Of a DNA stretch of 64,000 bases, positions 1 to 11,025 are shown in pieces. The position numbers and the translations under genes were made by a program. Under the pieces are notes generated by a model, which was not told the origin of the DNA, did not search any database, and was given only the letters and a program-made list of their open reading frames with translations. The DNA is from Bretschneidera sinensis (taxonomy: Eukaryota > Streptophyta > Magnoliopsida > Brassicales > Akaniaceae): the NCBI GenBank assembly GCA_023935145.1, contig CM043698.1:16433001-16497000 (forward strand), read 5' to 3'. The first letter of the stretch is position 1; the number at the start of each line of letters is the position of its first letter.

Positions 1-551
1 AAGGTGCTCCGATGCTTAAGTTAGTAAATATTCAGGGGAGGAGTCGCGGGTTCGAGAGAGGAACCGATGACTCTTTAGAGAATCAAGTGGAGTGTGTGTG
101 TGTTAACCTTAATCTCCATCCTCTCTGTTGTGTCCATACCTTGGCTTATTTATAGTCGTCTGCCGGTGGAGAGGGTATGATTGCAAGCCTAGGAGAGGGG
201 ACGCAGTAGGGTGGCCGTAGGGTGGCGGGCGGCCATAGGGTTGTGGAGTGGCTAGTCCCTGTAGGGTGGCTGGTGGTGGTAGGGGAGATCTTGGTGTAGG
301 CCGGCTGGGTCATTCTTTTTGGGGATTCTTGCTGGGCCGTGGAATACACTGATTGTTTGTCCGGGCCGGAGATGTTCATCGAGTCAGCTGGGCTGGATTA
401 CCCTTCCGGGGTCCGAACTTGTCTGGGCCGTGGGTTTGAGCCGGGCCTGGTGTTTATTTGGGCCAGAACAAGCCTGCTGGGCTTGGTGTTTGTTTGGGCC
501 AGAACAAGCCTACTGGTGTTTGTTTGGGCCAGTGTTTTTTAGGCCGTATCA
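1..551 (-). repeat. Ty3/gypsy (Tat-type) LTR, cut by window edge
   Basis: This stretch matches 20821-21371, the 5' LTR of the large gypsy element, with only a handful of mismatches, and it ends in the same TATCA terminus at 551. It contains the minus-strand TATA box of the family, seen on the plus strand as TTATTTATAG near 148-155. Only the part inside the window is visible. It resembles the LTR at 20654-21371 more than that LTR resembles its partner at 10272-11008. Confidence 0.9.
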
Positions 552-772
552 ATTTTATTGTTTGTTGATGAAAATACAGATGGAGAAATTAGTTGGGTAT
601 ATCTGCCTGCATTTAGGGACATGCATGAACGATGATTGCACTTTCAATTTCATGTATAATTGCAAATTAGTTGGATATATCTGCTGCTTTTAAGAATAGG
701 CCGTATCAATTTTATTGTTTGTTGATGAAAATACAGATGGAGAAATTAGTTGGGTATATCTGCCGAAAATCC
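552..772. repeat. Copy of the LTR-flanking 157-bp duplication
   Basis: The sequence after the LTR repeats that found after the LTR at 21371. It starts with ATTTTATTG, runs to ...TTTTAAGAAT at 697, then begins again with the LTR end AGGCCGTATCA at 698. The second copy stops abruptly at 772, where gypsy leader sequence begins. LTR plus flank (1-772) is thus a second copy of 20821-21592, implying a recent duplication or recombination. Confidence 0.85.
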
Positions 773-950
773 AGATATGGATCGGTTACCGTGAACTTCG
801 CCTTGGATGGGAGCCGAGCACGCAGCCGAGGCTTCTTTGTTGGCTCTCCTAGCACCGTTCCTTGGCGGCATTGTGACAGATGAGTTCTTTCACTTCTTCG
901 CTTCTATTGTAGCGAGAGATTATTGGTTCCCACGGACAGCGCCAATCTGT
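773..950 (-). mobile_element. Gypsy leader and first codons of gag, truncated
   Basis: Read on the minus strand from 950, the sequence gives the primer-binding region (ATTGGCGC... near 940-945), a short leader, and a gag start codon at 871 followed by MPPRNGARRANKEAS. This parallels the gag start of the large element at 20574. The open frame is cut at 773, where the sequence jumps into the LTR-flank copy. It is the 5' end of a second element of the same family and orientation. Confidence 0.8.
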
Positions 951-1660
951 TGATGCCGTATATTGTTTGGTGCTGACGTGGCTGGTGAGCTGGTGTGGGC
1001 TGGGATCCATGTGGCTTGTGAGCTGGGCTCGGCCCGGAGGGTGATTCAGCTTGGGTCCTGTACAAGTGACAAGTACAAATTGAAGGCCCTCGGAAGGAGG
1101 GGAGGGGGAGACCTCCGAAGGCACTCTGATGCTTAAGTTAGCATGAATTTAAGGGAGGAGTCGCGGGTTCGAGAGAGGAACCGATGACTCTTTAGAAAAT
1201 TAAGTGGGGTGTGTGTGTGCGTCAACCTTAATCTCTCTTTCTTATGTCCATACCTTGGCCTATTTATAGTCGTCTGCTAGTGGAGAGGATATGATTGTGA
1301 GCCTAGGAGAGGGGACGCCGTAGGGCGGCCGTAGGGTGGCGGGCAGCCATAGGGTTGTGGAGTGGCTAGTCCCTGTAGGGTGGCTAGTGTTGATAGGGGA
1401 GATCTTGGTGTGGGTCGGCTGGGTCATTTTTCGCGGGTTTGGGGATTCTTGATGGGCCGTGGAGCATACTTGATTGTTTATCCGGGCCGGGGTGTTCTTT
1501 GAGTCAGCTGGGCTGGGTCACCCTTCCGGGGGTCCGAACTTATCTGGGCCGCAGGTTTGAGACGGGTCTGGCGTTTGCTTGGGCCAGAACAAGCCTGCCG
1601 AGTCTGGTGTTTGTTTGGGCCTTGGTGTCTGTTTGGGCCAGTGTTTTTTAGGCCCTATCA
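951..1660 (-). repeat. Ty3/gypsy LTR abutting F-box pseudogene
   Basis: The LTR begins TGATGCCG at 951 and ends CCTATCA at 1660, 710 bp, homologous throughout to 20654-21371 and 10272-11008. It serves the leader at 773-950 as 5' LTR on the minus strand. F-box coding sequence begins immediately at 1661, so the insertion or a later rearrangement removed the start of that gene. Confidence 0.9.
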
Positions 1661-4410
1661 GGGCCCATGCTGGTGTGCAAGTCGTGGCTAAGCGCCTGCA
1701 AGGACCTTCCCTTCACTCGGTCTTCGACCTCGAGACTCGTTTCGACTTGTCCGCTGAGTCGACTCGCTTTTGGTCTCTTGAGTTCGAGAGAAAGATCGAT
1801 TCCATGCTTCGATCAGTCGTCGATTGGAGCGACGGCAATCTCACCGAGATTCGCGTCAGCCACTGCTCTGATCACTCTCTCTCGTACGCCGCAGAAAGGT
1901 ATATCATACATACACATGTATTTATACATACTTTTCTAATATATGTATTTTTGTTCACATATGCGTACGGATTTTTCCAATCATTATTTGTTTTGATGGG
2001 TTTAATAATTGAAAAAATAATATGCGTTGTGATACTAATGATTTACGCTGTTAACCGTATAAGGGAAACAATTAGGATCCTGTCAATAGATTTTCTTTTT
2101 GGATAAAAGGTGATATTTTTATTATCCAAGAAAATACAAGCAACAGCAAGCTGCTACAAGACTGAACAGAAACAAGCCGTAACGAATTTAACTGAGAAAA
2201 CAAAGACACATCAAACAAACTACCAAACAGCCAATAAAACAATAGCTGAATAAATTTTTTTTTGATGCAATGTTTGAGTAAGAGTTTTCCACACCTTTAG
2301 GTGTTACATGTAAGATCAGTTCTAGTAACTTAATACCATGAAAGGAATAAAGGGTAAATAATTTTTTTATGGTAGGAGTAAAATCACAAATTGATAAACA
2401 TCTGTGATGTTTTAGGGATACATTTTTTTTTGAACATCGAAACTTCAATTTATTAATGGTGAAAATGGTAAAATGGAAAGCGAACAGAGCCAAAAACACC
2501 AAAAATGGGAAACTACAGCCAGAGATGTAACCGTCCACAAAACCAGAAACACCAAAAAGCTAGAAAGCTGCATTCTAAAGAGAGATGTAACAGACAAAAC
2601 AGATAACAAGTATAAAAAATGATCTAACAAAACAGAAAAGACCAGAAAGGGAGCTGTAGCAATCTGGGACAGACCTTAACAAAACCGGCAACCAAACTGG
2701 GGAGGCATAATCAACGAACTGAAAACACAAAGAAGTGGGCTGCAACAACCTGGACAGCAAGGGAAAATCCATAGCCACATCACACCCACCAGGCTTCAAA
2801 ATAATTACTTCTATTAACTCCCGATTTAGCAAGGCAAACTGACTAACCACACCAAACCCCAAATCCAAAGCTTCCAGCGATGGCTTAACCATAATTAAAC
2901 CAATAATCAATCTACAGCAGCACCCAGAGCAACTTGAAAGCAATTCAATCCCAACACAGCCTCAACCATATCAGTCCTTCCAATACCTAACATCCCATGA
3001 AACGATACAACCAAATCACAAAAAAATGAGAGCATATAAACAGAATCAATTAAAGAACACCTCTAAATTATGCGTTCTACCAACACCTGCTTTAGGGATA
3101 TATTGTGCTTGTTATCGGTGAAAATGCAAATTTTGTGGAGAAACAATAAATTGATATATCTTGCTGTTGTTTTGTTGCCGATATTATGAATTTTCTAAGG
3201 TCTAATTGTGGCTTGGACATGGAAGTAGTTGTTGTTATTTTATTTTGTTTTATTTTTACATTAAATAATGGCAATATCCAATACTCTGGCTCTAATACTG
3301 GATATTGGTGTGATTTAAATCCTTATTTTTCCTTTACACTGTTTGTTCTGATAATTTGATATTTCTAATGGTGGCTTGGATATGGAAGTATTTTTATGTA
3401 CTTTTTTTTTGCATTAGATAGTGTCAATTACCCGTATTTTGGCTCTAAATACTGGATATAGGTGTCATTTAAGTCCATATTTTTCTTGATACTGTTTGTT
3501 TGACTTGAAAAATCTCTGCCTGGGAAGAAAATTAAAAGGTACTAGATGTATTTCCTACGGCGTCATGCTTACGTTAAAAGGAGGCTTACTTCAGTGAAAA
3601 GAATCTCTACTGAACGAGATGGTGGGCAGTTGTAACTTGTAAGTATTAGGTTAGCAATTTTGGCACCAATGGGACGATCAGATTGCACCATAGGTGTCAA
3701 TTTGTTTTATTTGCTATTGCTAGACAACTACTTGGTTTGATAATTTCTTTGGATTTTGCCTCCTATTGTATCTGCAGTTGGATTTTTGCTATAAAATCCT
3801 GAGCTATATCTTATATTTCCCGTGTTACGTTTGCAGATGCCCTAACCTCGAGGTTCTTTCAATTAAGAGTTGCTCAAATGTTAGTGATGCATCCATGGCA
3901 AAGATAGCTTTTCGGTGCCCCAAGCTTAGGGAACTTGATATCAGTTACTGCTACGAAATATCTCATGAATCTCTGTTGATAATAGGGAGGAATTGTCCAA
4001 ATCTTAAGATTCTGAAGCGAAATCTTATGAATTGGTTAGATCCTTCACAACACATTGGAGTTGTCCCTAATGAGTATTTAAATGCTTGCCCTCAAGATGG
4101 GGACTCAGAAGCCACCACAATCGGGAAATTTATGCCTAAACTGGAGCACCTTGAGCTTAGGTTCTCTAAGTTATCTGCCAAAAGTGCCGCTTTACTTTGT
4201 GAAGGGTGCCAGAATCTGGAGTACTTGGATTTGTCTGGGTGTACAAACTTGACTAATCGCGACATTGTCAGTGCTTCATCAAATCTGAAGAAGTTGAAAG
4301 AAATCAAGAAGCCAAATTTCTACATGCCCAGGTCAGTCTTTCATACAGAGAGATATGGTCATTGGAGGTTGTATGATGATCGATTCCAGACAGACGATTT
4401 CCAAATTTGA
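1661..4410 (+). pseudogene. F-box/LRR gene, 5'-truncated copy 1
   Basis: Two exons are visible: 1661-1898 (donor AG|GTATAT) and 3837-4410 (acceptor TTTGCAG|ATGCC), joined in phase to read ...AERCPNLEVLS. The first exon starts inside the F-box (VCKSWLSAC) because an LTR abuts it. A one-base deletion near 1699 shifts the frame between CKDLP and SVFDLETRF. Exon 2 is open for 190 codons and holds leucine-rich repeats such as CPNLEVLSIKSC, CPKLRELDISYC and CQNLEYLDLSGC, ending TDDFQI. The layout fits the Arabidopsis At3g48880-type F-box/LRR proteins of about 300 residues, which act as substrate receptors in SCF ubiquitin ligases. With no start codon, no complete F-box and a frameshift, it is probably dead. 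The intron has been enlarged by LINE tails. Confidence 0.85.
2091..2990 (-). mobile_element. L1-type LINE 3' ends inside F-box intron
   Basis: Two poly-T runs on the plus strand (about 2091-2100 and 2425-2433) are each followed by sequence that on the minus strand looks like the 3' end of a plant LINE running into a poly-A tail. Cysteine- and leucine-rich non-conserved frames on the minus strand (2188-2538, 2575-2943) are typical of LINE 3' UTRs and not of a gene. The same block is in copy 2 at 61457-62370, so it inserted before the duplication. Confidence 0.5.
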
Positions 4411-4748
4411 TATGGAAAGCCTGAAAACGTGGGAGGTCCTAATGAACAAATGGTGTTGATTGGATCGACAGGAGGAAAACGAGAAGTGCTAGTTGATTAA
4501 TTTTTTTCTCTATCATGTTCATTTCTATTAACTTTTTCTTATTTAAGACCTTGTTCAGTGCTACTGATTATTCTGCTTTGTACGTGGTTTGTGCTGTATA
4601 TTTTGCAAGTTGTTGTATTCTACGTTATCCTTTCATGTTCTTCCACATGGTTGTAGATCATACCAATAAAAAAGTGTCGTACATACACAATATTAAATCC
4701 ATCTACCAATTTCTTGGTAAATGATAAATAATTACAGTTCTACTTGCG
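4411..4748 (+). other. 3' flank of F-box copy 1
   Basis: No coding sequence of note. It is alignable to 63317-63661 after copy 2, including an AATAAA-like signal (CCAATAAAAAA near 4663) that may be the old polyadenylation region. Confidence 0.5.
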
Positions 4749-4975
4749 ATCTTTATTAACTAAATGGTTTTACTTTAATCAAAGAGAAAGGATGAACGAC
4801 TTTACTTGAATAATCAATTGCTGGAACAAGTTGTTCTTAAGGAGGCTCTAAGTGATGTCCTTGTACAATTTTATCCTATTGCTGAGAGATTTGGTAATTC
4901 AGAGGATTCTCTACATTGCATTGTATTTCAATCATTCCATTTTTATCCCTTCCAAGTCTCCGGCTACCAAGTAAA
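4749..4975 (-). pseudogene. Scrambled BAHD exon-1 relic, copy 1
   Basis: Sequence from 4749 to about 4835 matches the minus-strand exon-1/intron boundary of genes A and B (compare 7370-7470). From about 4836 to 4892 the orientation flips, and the plus strand reads KEALSDVLVQFYPIAERF, a part of BAHD exon 1 normally on the minus strand. From about 4913 the minus strand resumes with the segment coding for residues around RDKNGRIEIQC. Part of the exon is missing. It is a dead fragment with an internal inversion; the same arrangement occurs at 63662-63960. Confidence 0.75.
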
Positions 4976-5940
4976 ATGGTACTAGGATTACTTACCATGC
5001 GTTTAGTATTGAAAACCGTTTTTCACCTTTCATCTTAATTTTTATTAACACAATTTGAGCTTTTTTTAATATAATTTAAAAAATAATAAATTTTTTTTCA
5101 AAGTAATATTAAAATAGTTAAGATACAATGAATAAATGTTTTTTTTAAAAAAATTTTGAGAGATTTTTTAAATTATGTTAAAAATATTTAAATTGTTGAA
5201 TAATTTTATCAATTTATGTTAAGAAAATAAAAATAAAAAATATTTTCTAATACTAAACACACGGAGAACCGAGCTTTAAGAAAATTGGAATAATAACCAT
5301 AGGTGCTAAAATGCACATATGCCGATCCAAAATATGATATGGTAGCTCAAAACGAGATTTATACGGTAGGATTAAGACGCTTGCGTAGAAGGTATGATTC
5401 TTGTTACCAGACGAAGAATCACATAAGGCTAGGCTAAGAGAGAGTCACATAAAACTTTAATTACCATTTAGCTTATTTGCTTATTTATTTAGGCGACTTA
5501 AAGTATATTAACAGAGAAGAGTTATACAAAAGAAATCAGTCATGTTGATCCATCATAAATCAGAAATTAGGTTGAGGAACAAGTACTCAAGTTGAACAAA
5601 ACAACATAGCAAGCAGCCAATACTGCAAAAGACATCATACAAACTATAGTACCTAAACAACCTCCTGCCTTTTGGTTTAGAGATCTTCTCTAAATCCTTC
5701 ATATAAGAGACTCGGGTTCGATCTCAAGCATCTAAATTATAAATTACATCATTATAGACTTATAACACACCACCAACTTCAACATAAATTCCTCCTTACA
5801 TCCCTTCATAGTAATACATTAGAAGCATAAATTCCTCTTTGCATTCCTTCAGAATAATACATTAGAACAAAAATATATATGCAGCTTGCCTCTTCAATTT
5901 TCCTACAAGGTAATAAAAAGGCTCTTTTTTATTATGACAA
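4976..5940. other. AT-rich spacer and 3' flank of gene A
   Basis: No gene seen. About 4976-5270 is strongly AT-rich and shows homology to the right edge of the window (63940-64000). Positions 5680-5870 resemble the 3' flanks of genes B and C (22485-22620, 28955-29100), so they belong to the duplicated BAHD unit. A GGGTTCGATCTC motif at 5717-5728 recalls a tRNA B-box, but no clear partner A-box is visible. Confidence 0.4.
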
Positions 5941-7832
5941 TTATATTTGGGATCGAATCTTGTACACACTCTCACGAGGAGGAAGATCTTCCTCCATGTC
6001 CACATAAAAAAGCTCCTTGAAGAGTTGCAAATGATTAGCCTCAAGGCAAATTACCAATGACAAACTCCCATCATTTCTTGAGCTTGGTAGCATGACACTC
6101 AATCCTTCCATATACACACTTGCAATCCCTGTATATATAGGCCGGCCCCATCCAAAATCTGCATCATATAAAGGCAACTGCATCCAATTGACAACATTGA
6201 GGTTTGGGCATCCATAAATTTGGTTTCCTTGTCTTGGCACCAACGCTTCTAAATTGGGATGTTCTTCCAAATAATCAATGGCTGATCTTAAATAATCATT
6301 GTCCATTGCCTTTATTGCATTATGAATTCTCTTCACGGTAAAAGTTAAGGATTCTGTTCCAAGATCACCGGATAAAGCAATTGGTCTGATAGGGAAAATA
6401 ACATTGCCAAAATAGCCTTCTGGCAATGAAGGACGTAATCTGAACCGTCCACTTACGCCGATATTTAACCTACTTGGTTGATCATCAGCAAGGGTGCGTG
6501 CTTTACACGCACAACGCCATATGTGTGCTACAAGGATCTCATATGTACTATAGTTTGTTGTTGTGCTTTCAATCTTTCCGGCCTTAGCTTTTTGAGTGTT
6601 CAGTTGATCAAGTGTGATATTAAGAGTGAGTGTAGAATTGGTTTTGGGACCTGATTGAGATTCCGGGATTTGATTAGGGTTATTCATGGAAGGAGGTGGA
6701 TCATATTCCATGTGGTGAAATGCAGGGGAGGGTGGGACTCGGGCTCGGAGTAGGGTTCGATCAATCGATGGTGTGGTGCCAATAAGGAGGCCCCGTGCCA
6801 CGTTGGACCATGAGTTGAGGAAATGCAAAGAAGAAGTACCATCTCCCAATATGTGGTGCCAACCAATTCCAAGACTGATTCCTCCACACTTGAAAAATGT
6901 TACCTTTGAATTGAAGTATATAATAAATGGATTAGTATATAACAATCTTCTTATGATTAATTTGAAAATATCTTGAGACATGCATCAAATTTACGGAATA
7001 ATGTTGTTATGAAATGTCAAAATATGTCGTGTCAGGAACCCACAATAATTATCATTGGCTCGAACCCTTTGGATTATTTTTGTAAAAGACGAGAAATAAT
7101 GTAATTTAAATTAAAAACAATCTAATGAGTTTGAGTCAATAATAACTTCTGCAGGTCCACGACATAGTACATTTAAACAATTTGTTCCATACCAAAAACA
7201 TCTCATAAATTTGGTGCGCAAAACAAGTCACAAGATATTTTCAAAATTAATCTTAAAAGTAATGGTTTAAAATGAACCACGTCAAGAATCCGTGGTGATA
7301 ATTAATATGAAATCGAGCCCTTCACATTTGAATTCTATTAATAATGAGAATTCCACCGGCAAATCTTTATTAACTAAATGATTTTACCATAATCAAAAAG
7401 AAAGGATGAAGACATTACCTGAATCAAAAGGATAGGATAAGAAGAGATATGACTTGAATAATCAACTGTTGGAACAAGTTGTCGTATCTCCAAACTTGGT
7501 GTAAAGTCACCTAAATCATCAATAGTAGAATCGGTTCTAGCCTCTAAGTATAACACTCCTTCAGCATTGCATTGTATTTCAATCCTTCCATTTTTATCCC
7601 TTCCAAGTCTCCCCGCAATAGGGTAAAATGGGACAAGAACGTTGCTTAGAGACTCCTTAAGTACTCGAGCTTCGAAGAAATTGGAACAATAACCATTGGG
7701 CTTATTGTAGAAATACACCAAAGGCACGTGAGTCCATGCAAGCAAGTAATCCAAGTTAGACACCCACAGATGCTCTTTTGGTGTTTCTTTTGATGGCCAT
7801 ATAATGTTGGACTCCTTTACTTTGATCTTCAT
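5941..7832 (-). CDS. BAHD acyltransferase gene A (HCT-like), two exons
   Basis: Exon 1 is 7832-7419 (138 codons, donor CAG|GTAATG) and exon 2 is 6903-5941 (acceptor AAG|GTAACA, stop TAA); the phase-0 intron is 514 bp. The product is 458 residues, cytosolic, without signal peptide. BAHD enzymes move an acyl group from acyl-CoA to an alcohol or amine. The HxxxD motif is HHILGDG (catalytic His about 155, Asp about 159) and DFGWG is intact at about 387. The start MKIKVKES is the usual HCT N-terminus. Unlike canonical HCT (about 430 aa), it has Gly for Ala in HHxxADG, reads LVPRQGNQIY where HCT reads LVRGAHTY, and carries about 18 extra C-terminal residues ending KIRSQI. Shikimate or quinate is therefore not a safe acceptor; a diverged phenolic-ester or amide activity is possible. 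No lesion was seen. Confidence 0.88.
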
Positions 7833-7983
7833 CCAATTAGTACCTACAACAATGATTGCAACTATTAAATAAAACTAAGGTTGCAAATTAGCTGCTGATG
7901 ATCAGTTGGTGAAACAAAGTTTTACAAATTATTGAACCATTTGATCCATATATTGATGAGAGATCAACTCTTTCTCTTCAAAC

Positions 7984-8270
7984 TAGGGCAAACCAGGGCC
8001 AGCGGGGATTGGAGGTATACTAAGGGATTATAAGGGCTCAACTAAAATTGTTTTCTCTAAGAATATAGGCATTGCTGACTCAAATATTGCTGAACTTTTA
8101 GCCATTGGAGAAGCTCTGTTTTTATTTAAGAAAGCAATGTGGAGAAGTTCTTGTGCTTTAATTGTTGAGACTTGAGAGTGATTCCTCTGTTTTTGTTTCT
8201 GTTTTTTGGGTAACTAAAGATTGTGAGAAGCCTAGGAGTTTTAACTCTGTGTTTAATGAGATATTTCTGC
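7984..8270 (+). mobile_element. LINE RNase-H domain fragment
   Basis: The plus strand reads GPAGIGGILRDYKGST, then ADSNIAELLAIGEAL, and after a stop ESDSSVFV. This matches the RNase-H domain at the C-terminus of plant L1-type LINE polyproteins. It is 5'-truncated and broken. Part of it recurs upstream of gene B at 24535-24690 in the same position relative to the gene. Confidence 0.7.
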
Positions 8271-8450
8271 TTCAACATGAGATTGGTGATGCTAAATTCC
8301 AACATTATCTGCAGTATACTTTTCTCAGTCTCAAACTGGTATTTCTGGTTTTTAAATGGAGTTTTTGGATTCCTGCGGAATGCTTCTTCTCTATTATGTG
8401 ATTTGGGGTACTCATCACCTAGATGGCTCTTGTTATTCCACGGCCAGTCA

Positions 8451-8575
8451 CTTTTTTTTGGTACATTGACGAATAGGAGAATCGAACCAAGGTCTCCAAA
8501 ATGGAGGACTTGGAGGTGACCGCTCCAAAATGGAGGATTAGAAGGAGACCACTAGGCCAAGAAGTTGCAATCAAT
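8451..8575 (-). mobile_element. tRNA-derived SINE-like relic
   Basis: On the minus strand there is an A-box-like TGGCCTAGTGG (8559-8549) followed by a B-box-like GGTTCGATTCTC (8488-8477) and an A-rich tail (CCAAAAAAAAG). A 28-bp segment around CTCCAAAATGGAGGA is repeated within it. This is the layout of a pol III promoter in a plant SINE. Confidence 0.5.
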
Positions 8576-8704
8576 ATAACATGGCCGGCTCAGTTTAGTA
8601 ACTTTTTTGTATGGCTATTATCAGTTTAATACAGTTTATTTCTTTCCTATTGTAAGCAAAATGGGCAATTTAAGAAAAGAAACAGCTGGTAGTCAAATTG
8701 AGAG

Positions 8705-8802
8705 AGTTTTTTTGATATATTGGTAGGGAGAGGGATTGAACGCGATCTTCTATATGGAGGACTCGGAACTGACCACTAAGCCTAAATACATGGGTCGAGA
8801 AG
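8705..8802 (-). mobile_element. Second SINE-like relic
   Basis: Minus strand: A-box-like AGGCTTAGTGGTC near 8783-8771, B-box-like GTTCAATCCC near 8741-8732, then an A-run (TCAAAAAAAC). It is related to the relic at 8451-8575 but more diverged. Confidence 0.4.
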
Positions 8803-9940
8803 CATTTCTTTAACATAATTGAAGGTAGCTCCAACCTACCTAATGGGCTTTCCACTTTCTTAAATACTACTCATGCTTTACAAAGTTTTACAAATTATTT
8901 GTTTTTTTTATCATAGGAGGTCCATTGGGTCTTATAGGCTACACAGCTGGAGATAATCTTCCACCTTTGCTTATCCCCTAATCTCTTGTGTATGTATTAG
9001 ACTATAAAAGAATAGTTGTGTCTTTTTCCATTAGCTTAAGTGTTTAGGATAATTGGTCACCTAATTATCTCTTTAATATAGTATCAGAGCTCTAGTTCTT
9101 GTTTTTGAGTCATGAGAAACCCATTTTCATTAATATTTTACCCAGTGCTTTGCCTACATTTGGGCCTTTGTGCAAAGCTAATTAATCCCTTTTCGTCTTA
9201 CTCCATCATCTGACACTTGGGTCAACTTTGCTTAATAGTGAAATGATGAAAGGGAAATCTACAACCCAAACTCCACTTCCCTATGTTGACATCAGTTCTA
9301 ATCTCGGCTTGCATGTAAGAGAGCGTGTTAAGGTATACAAGTAAGTTGGTCATTTCTCATTAGGTTAAGCTTTTGGGTAACCCAACTATCTCATTTAACA
9401 ATATGCAAGATTCAATCTTAGATCTATCATGTGACGAAACTGATGATTACATGACACCTACAGGTTTTACAAATTATTGATCATGCCAACTGCAACTAAT
9501 AAGGTTGCAAAATGTTAGCTCTGACCTACTCTCTTTCTTTAACGTAATTGAAGATAGGTCTAACAAATATTTACAAATTATTTGTCATGCCTGCAAAGGT
9601 CTGCAATTATTAATCAAAAATTAAAGTTGCAAATTAACTACTGATCTGTTGGTGAAACAAAGTTCTCACAAATTATTTGAACCTTTGATCTAAGTATAGA
9701 TCTAATCTCTCTTTCTCTGAGCTAGAAATCTCTCTTTGAACGTCGTTGGGTTATCTTGATGTACATCATTATACCATTTTCCATCTGTAACACTCTCTAC
9801 TCTACTTGAGCTCTTTCAGTCTTCTCCACCCAGTCAATACCCATTTTTATATTTTCTACTATTTTGCGTTGATAGTGTACTTGACAGAGCAAACTAAGCA
9901 GATACAGAAACATTCTACTTTTGAGGAGAGAAAGTGAAGT
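8803..9940. other. Non-coding part of the gene A upstream block
   Basis: No gene seen. Positions 9600-9940 align with 26350-26690 upstream of gene B, and more weakly with 35180-35550 upstream of gene C, marking them as parts of the duplicated BAHD unit. Confidence 0.4.
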
Positions 9941-10271
9941 GCGCATACCTTGATCTGTTGCCGCAAACAGCAAATTTTCTGGGCGAAGATGAAGAAATCC
10001 TCAAATTTTCTTGGAAAATTAAGGATAAGCCAGAATGGTAAAGAGCATCTGATACAAGACGCGAAAGAAATTTTTTAATTTTCTTTCTACAGTTTTATGC
10101 ACCAACTACTTTGATAAAAGTCGCCACAGATGATTTTTAATTGGAGAAACCCCGAGTTGAATTTTTTATTATAAAAAAACTACAACTAGGTTTAAAAATC
10201 CATCTAGAAAAACAAATGATAAAAAAACAGGAATTGCTAAATTCATGGTAAAAATAAGTATATATTTTTGT

Positions 10272-11008
10272 TGATGCCGTTTACTGTTCGATGCTGACGT
10301 GGCTTGTGAGCTGGTGTGGGCTGGGATCTGCGTGGCTTGTGAGCTGGTGTGGGCTGGGATCTGCGTGGCTTGTGAGCTGGGCTCGGCCTGGGGGGCGACT
10401 CGGCCTGGGTCCTGCACAAGTGACAAGTACAAACTGAAGGCCCTCGGAAGGAGGGAAGGAAGAGACCTTCGAAGGCGCTACGATGCTTAAGTTAGTAAAT
10501 ATTCAGGGGAGAAGTCGCGGGTTCGAGAGAGGAACCAAGGACTCTTTAGAGAATCAAGTGGAGTGTGTGTGTGTTAACCTTAATCTATATCCTCTCTGTT
10601 GTGTCCATACCTTGGCCTATTTATAGTCGTCTGCCGGTGGAGAGGGTATGATTGCAAGCCTAAGAGAGGGGATGCAGTAGGGCGGCCGTAGGGTGGCGGG
10701 CGGCCATAGGGTTGTGAAGTGGCTAGTCCCTGTATGGTGGCTGGTGATGGTAGGGGAGATCTTGGTGTGGGCCGGCTGGGTCATTCTTTTTGGGGATTCT
10801 TGCTGGACCGTGGAATACACTGATTGTTTGTCCGGGCCGGAGATCTTCATCGAGTCAGCTGGGTTGGATTACCCTTCCGGGGTCCGAACTTGTCTGGGCC
10901 GTGGGTTTGAGCCGGGTCTGGTGTTTATTTGGGCCAGAACAAGCCTGCTGGTGGGCCAAAACAAGCCTGCTGGTGTTTGTTTGGGCCAGTGTTTTTTAGG
11001 CCGTATCA
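10272..11008 (-). repeat. 3' LTR of the Tat-type element
   Basis: Starts TGATGCCG and ends CGTATCA, 737 bp. Compared with the 5' LTR it has one extra copy of a 33-bp unit (GTGGCTTGTGAGCTGG...) near 10300-10365 and lacks a short GGGCC-rich repeat near its end. The minus-strand TATA box (CTATAAATAG) lies at about 10616-10626. Confidence 0.92.
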
Positions 11009-11010
11009 CA

Positions 11011-11025
11011 GGCCCCCCACTTCCT
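11011..11025 (-). other. Polypurine tract
   Basis: Minus strand reads GGAAGTGGGGGGCC two bases upstream of the 3' LTR. It is the expected primer site for plus-strand DNA synthesis, and it fixes the element's orientation. Confidence 0.85.

Larger units (their letters stand above)
7843..10045 (-). other. Putative 5'UTR exon and 2.1-kb 5'UTR intron of gene A
   Basis: Just upstream of the gene A start lies an acceptor, GTTGTAG|GTACTAATTGG (boundary 7844/7843). At 9949/9948 there is a donor, GATCAAG|GTATGC, at the end of a block (about 9949-10045) conserved upstream of genes B (26697) and C (35556). The acceptor is also conserved in B (24445) and C (32333). I infer a non-coding first exon with a long leader intron. 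The intron holds a LINE fragment and two SINE-like relics. Transcript evidence is absent, so the block could also be promoter sequence. Confidence 0.5.

Noticed and set aside
319..693. Frames within the LTRs (also 10693-11088 and 21139-21513)
   Set aside because: The same frames recur wherever the LTR recurs; they are by-products of GC-rich LTR sequence with no known domain.
2188..2943. Leucine/cysteine-rich minus-strand frames as small membrane proteins
   Set aside because: They sit next to A-rich LINE tails on that strand, are duplicated with the intron in copy 2, and lack conserved motifs.
5690..5760. SINE or tRNA at the GGGTTCGATCTC motif
   Set aside because: The B-box-like word has no convincing A-box at the right distance and no cloverleaf could be drawn.
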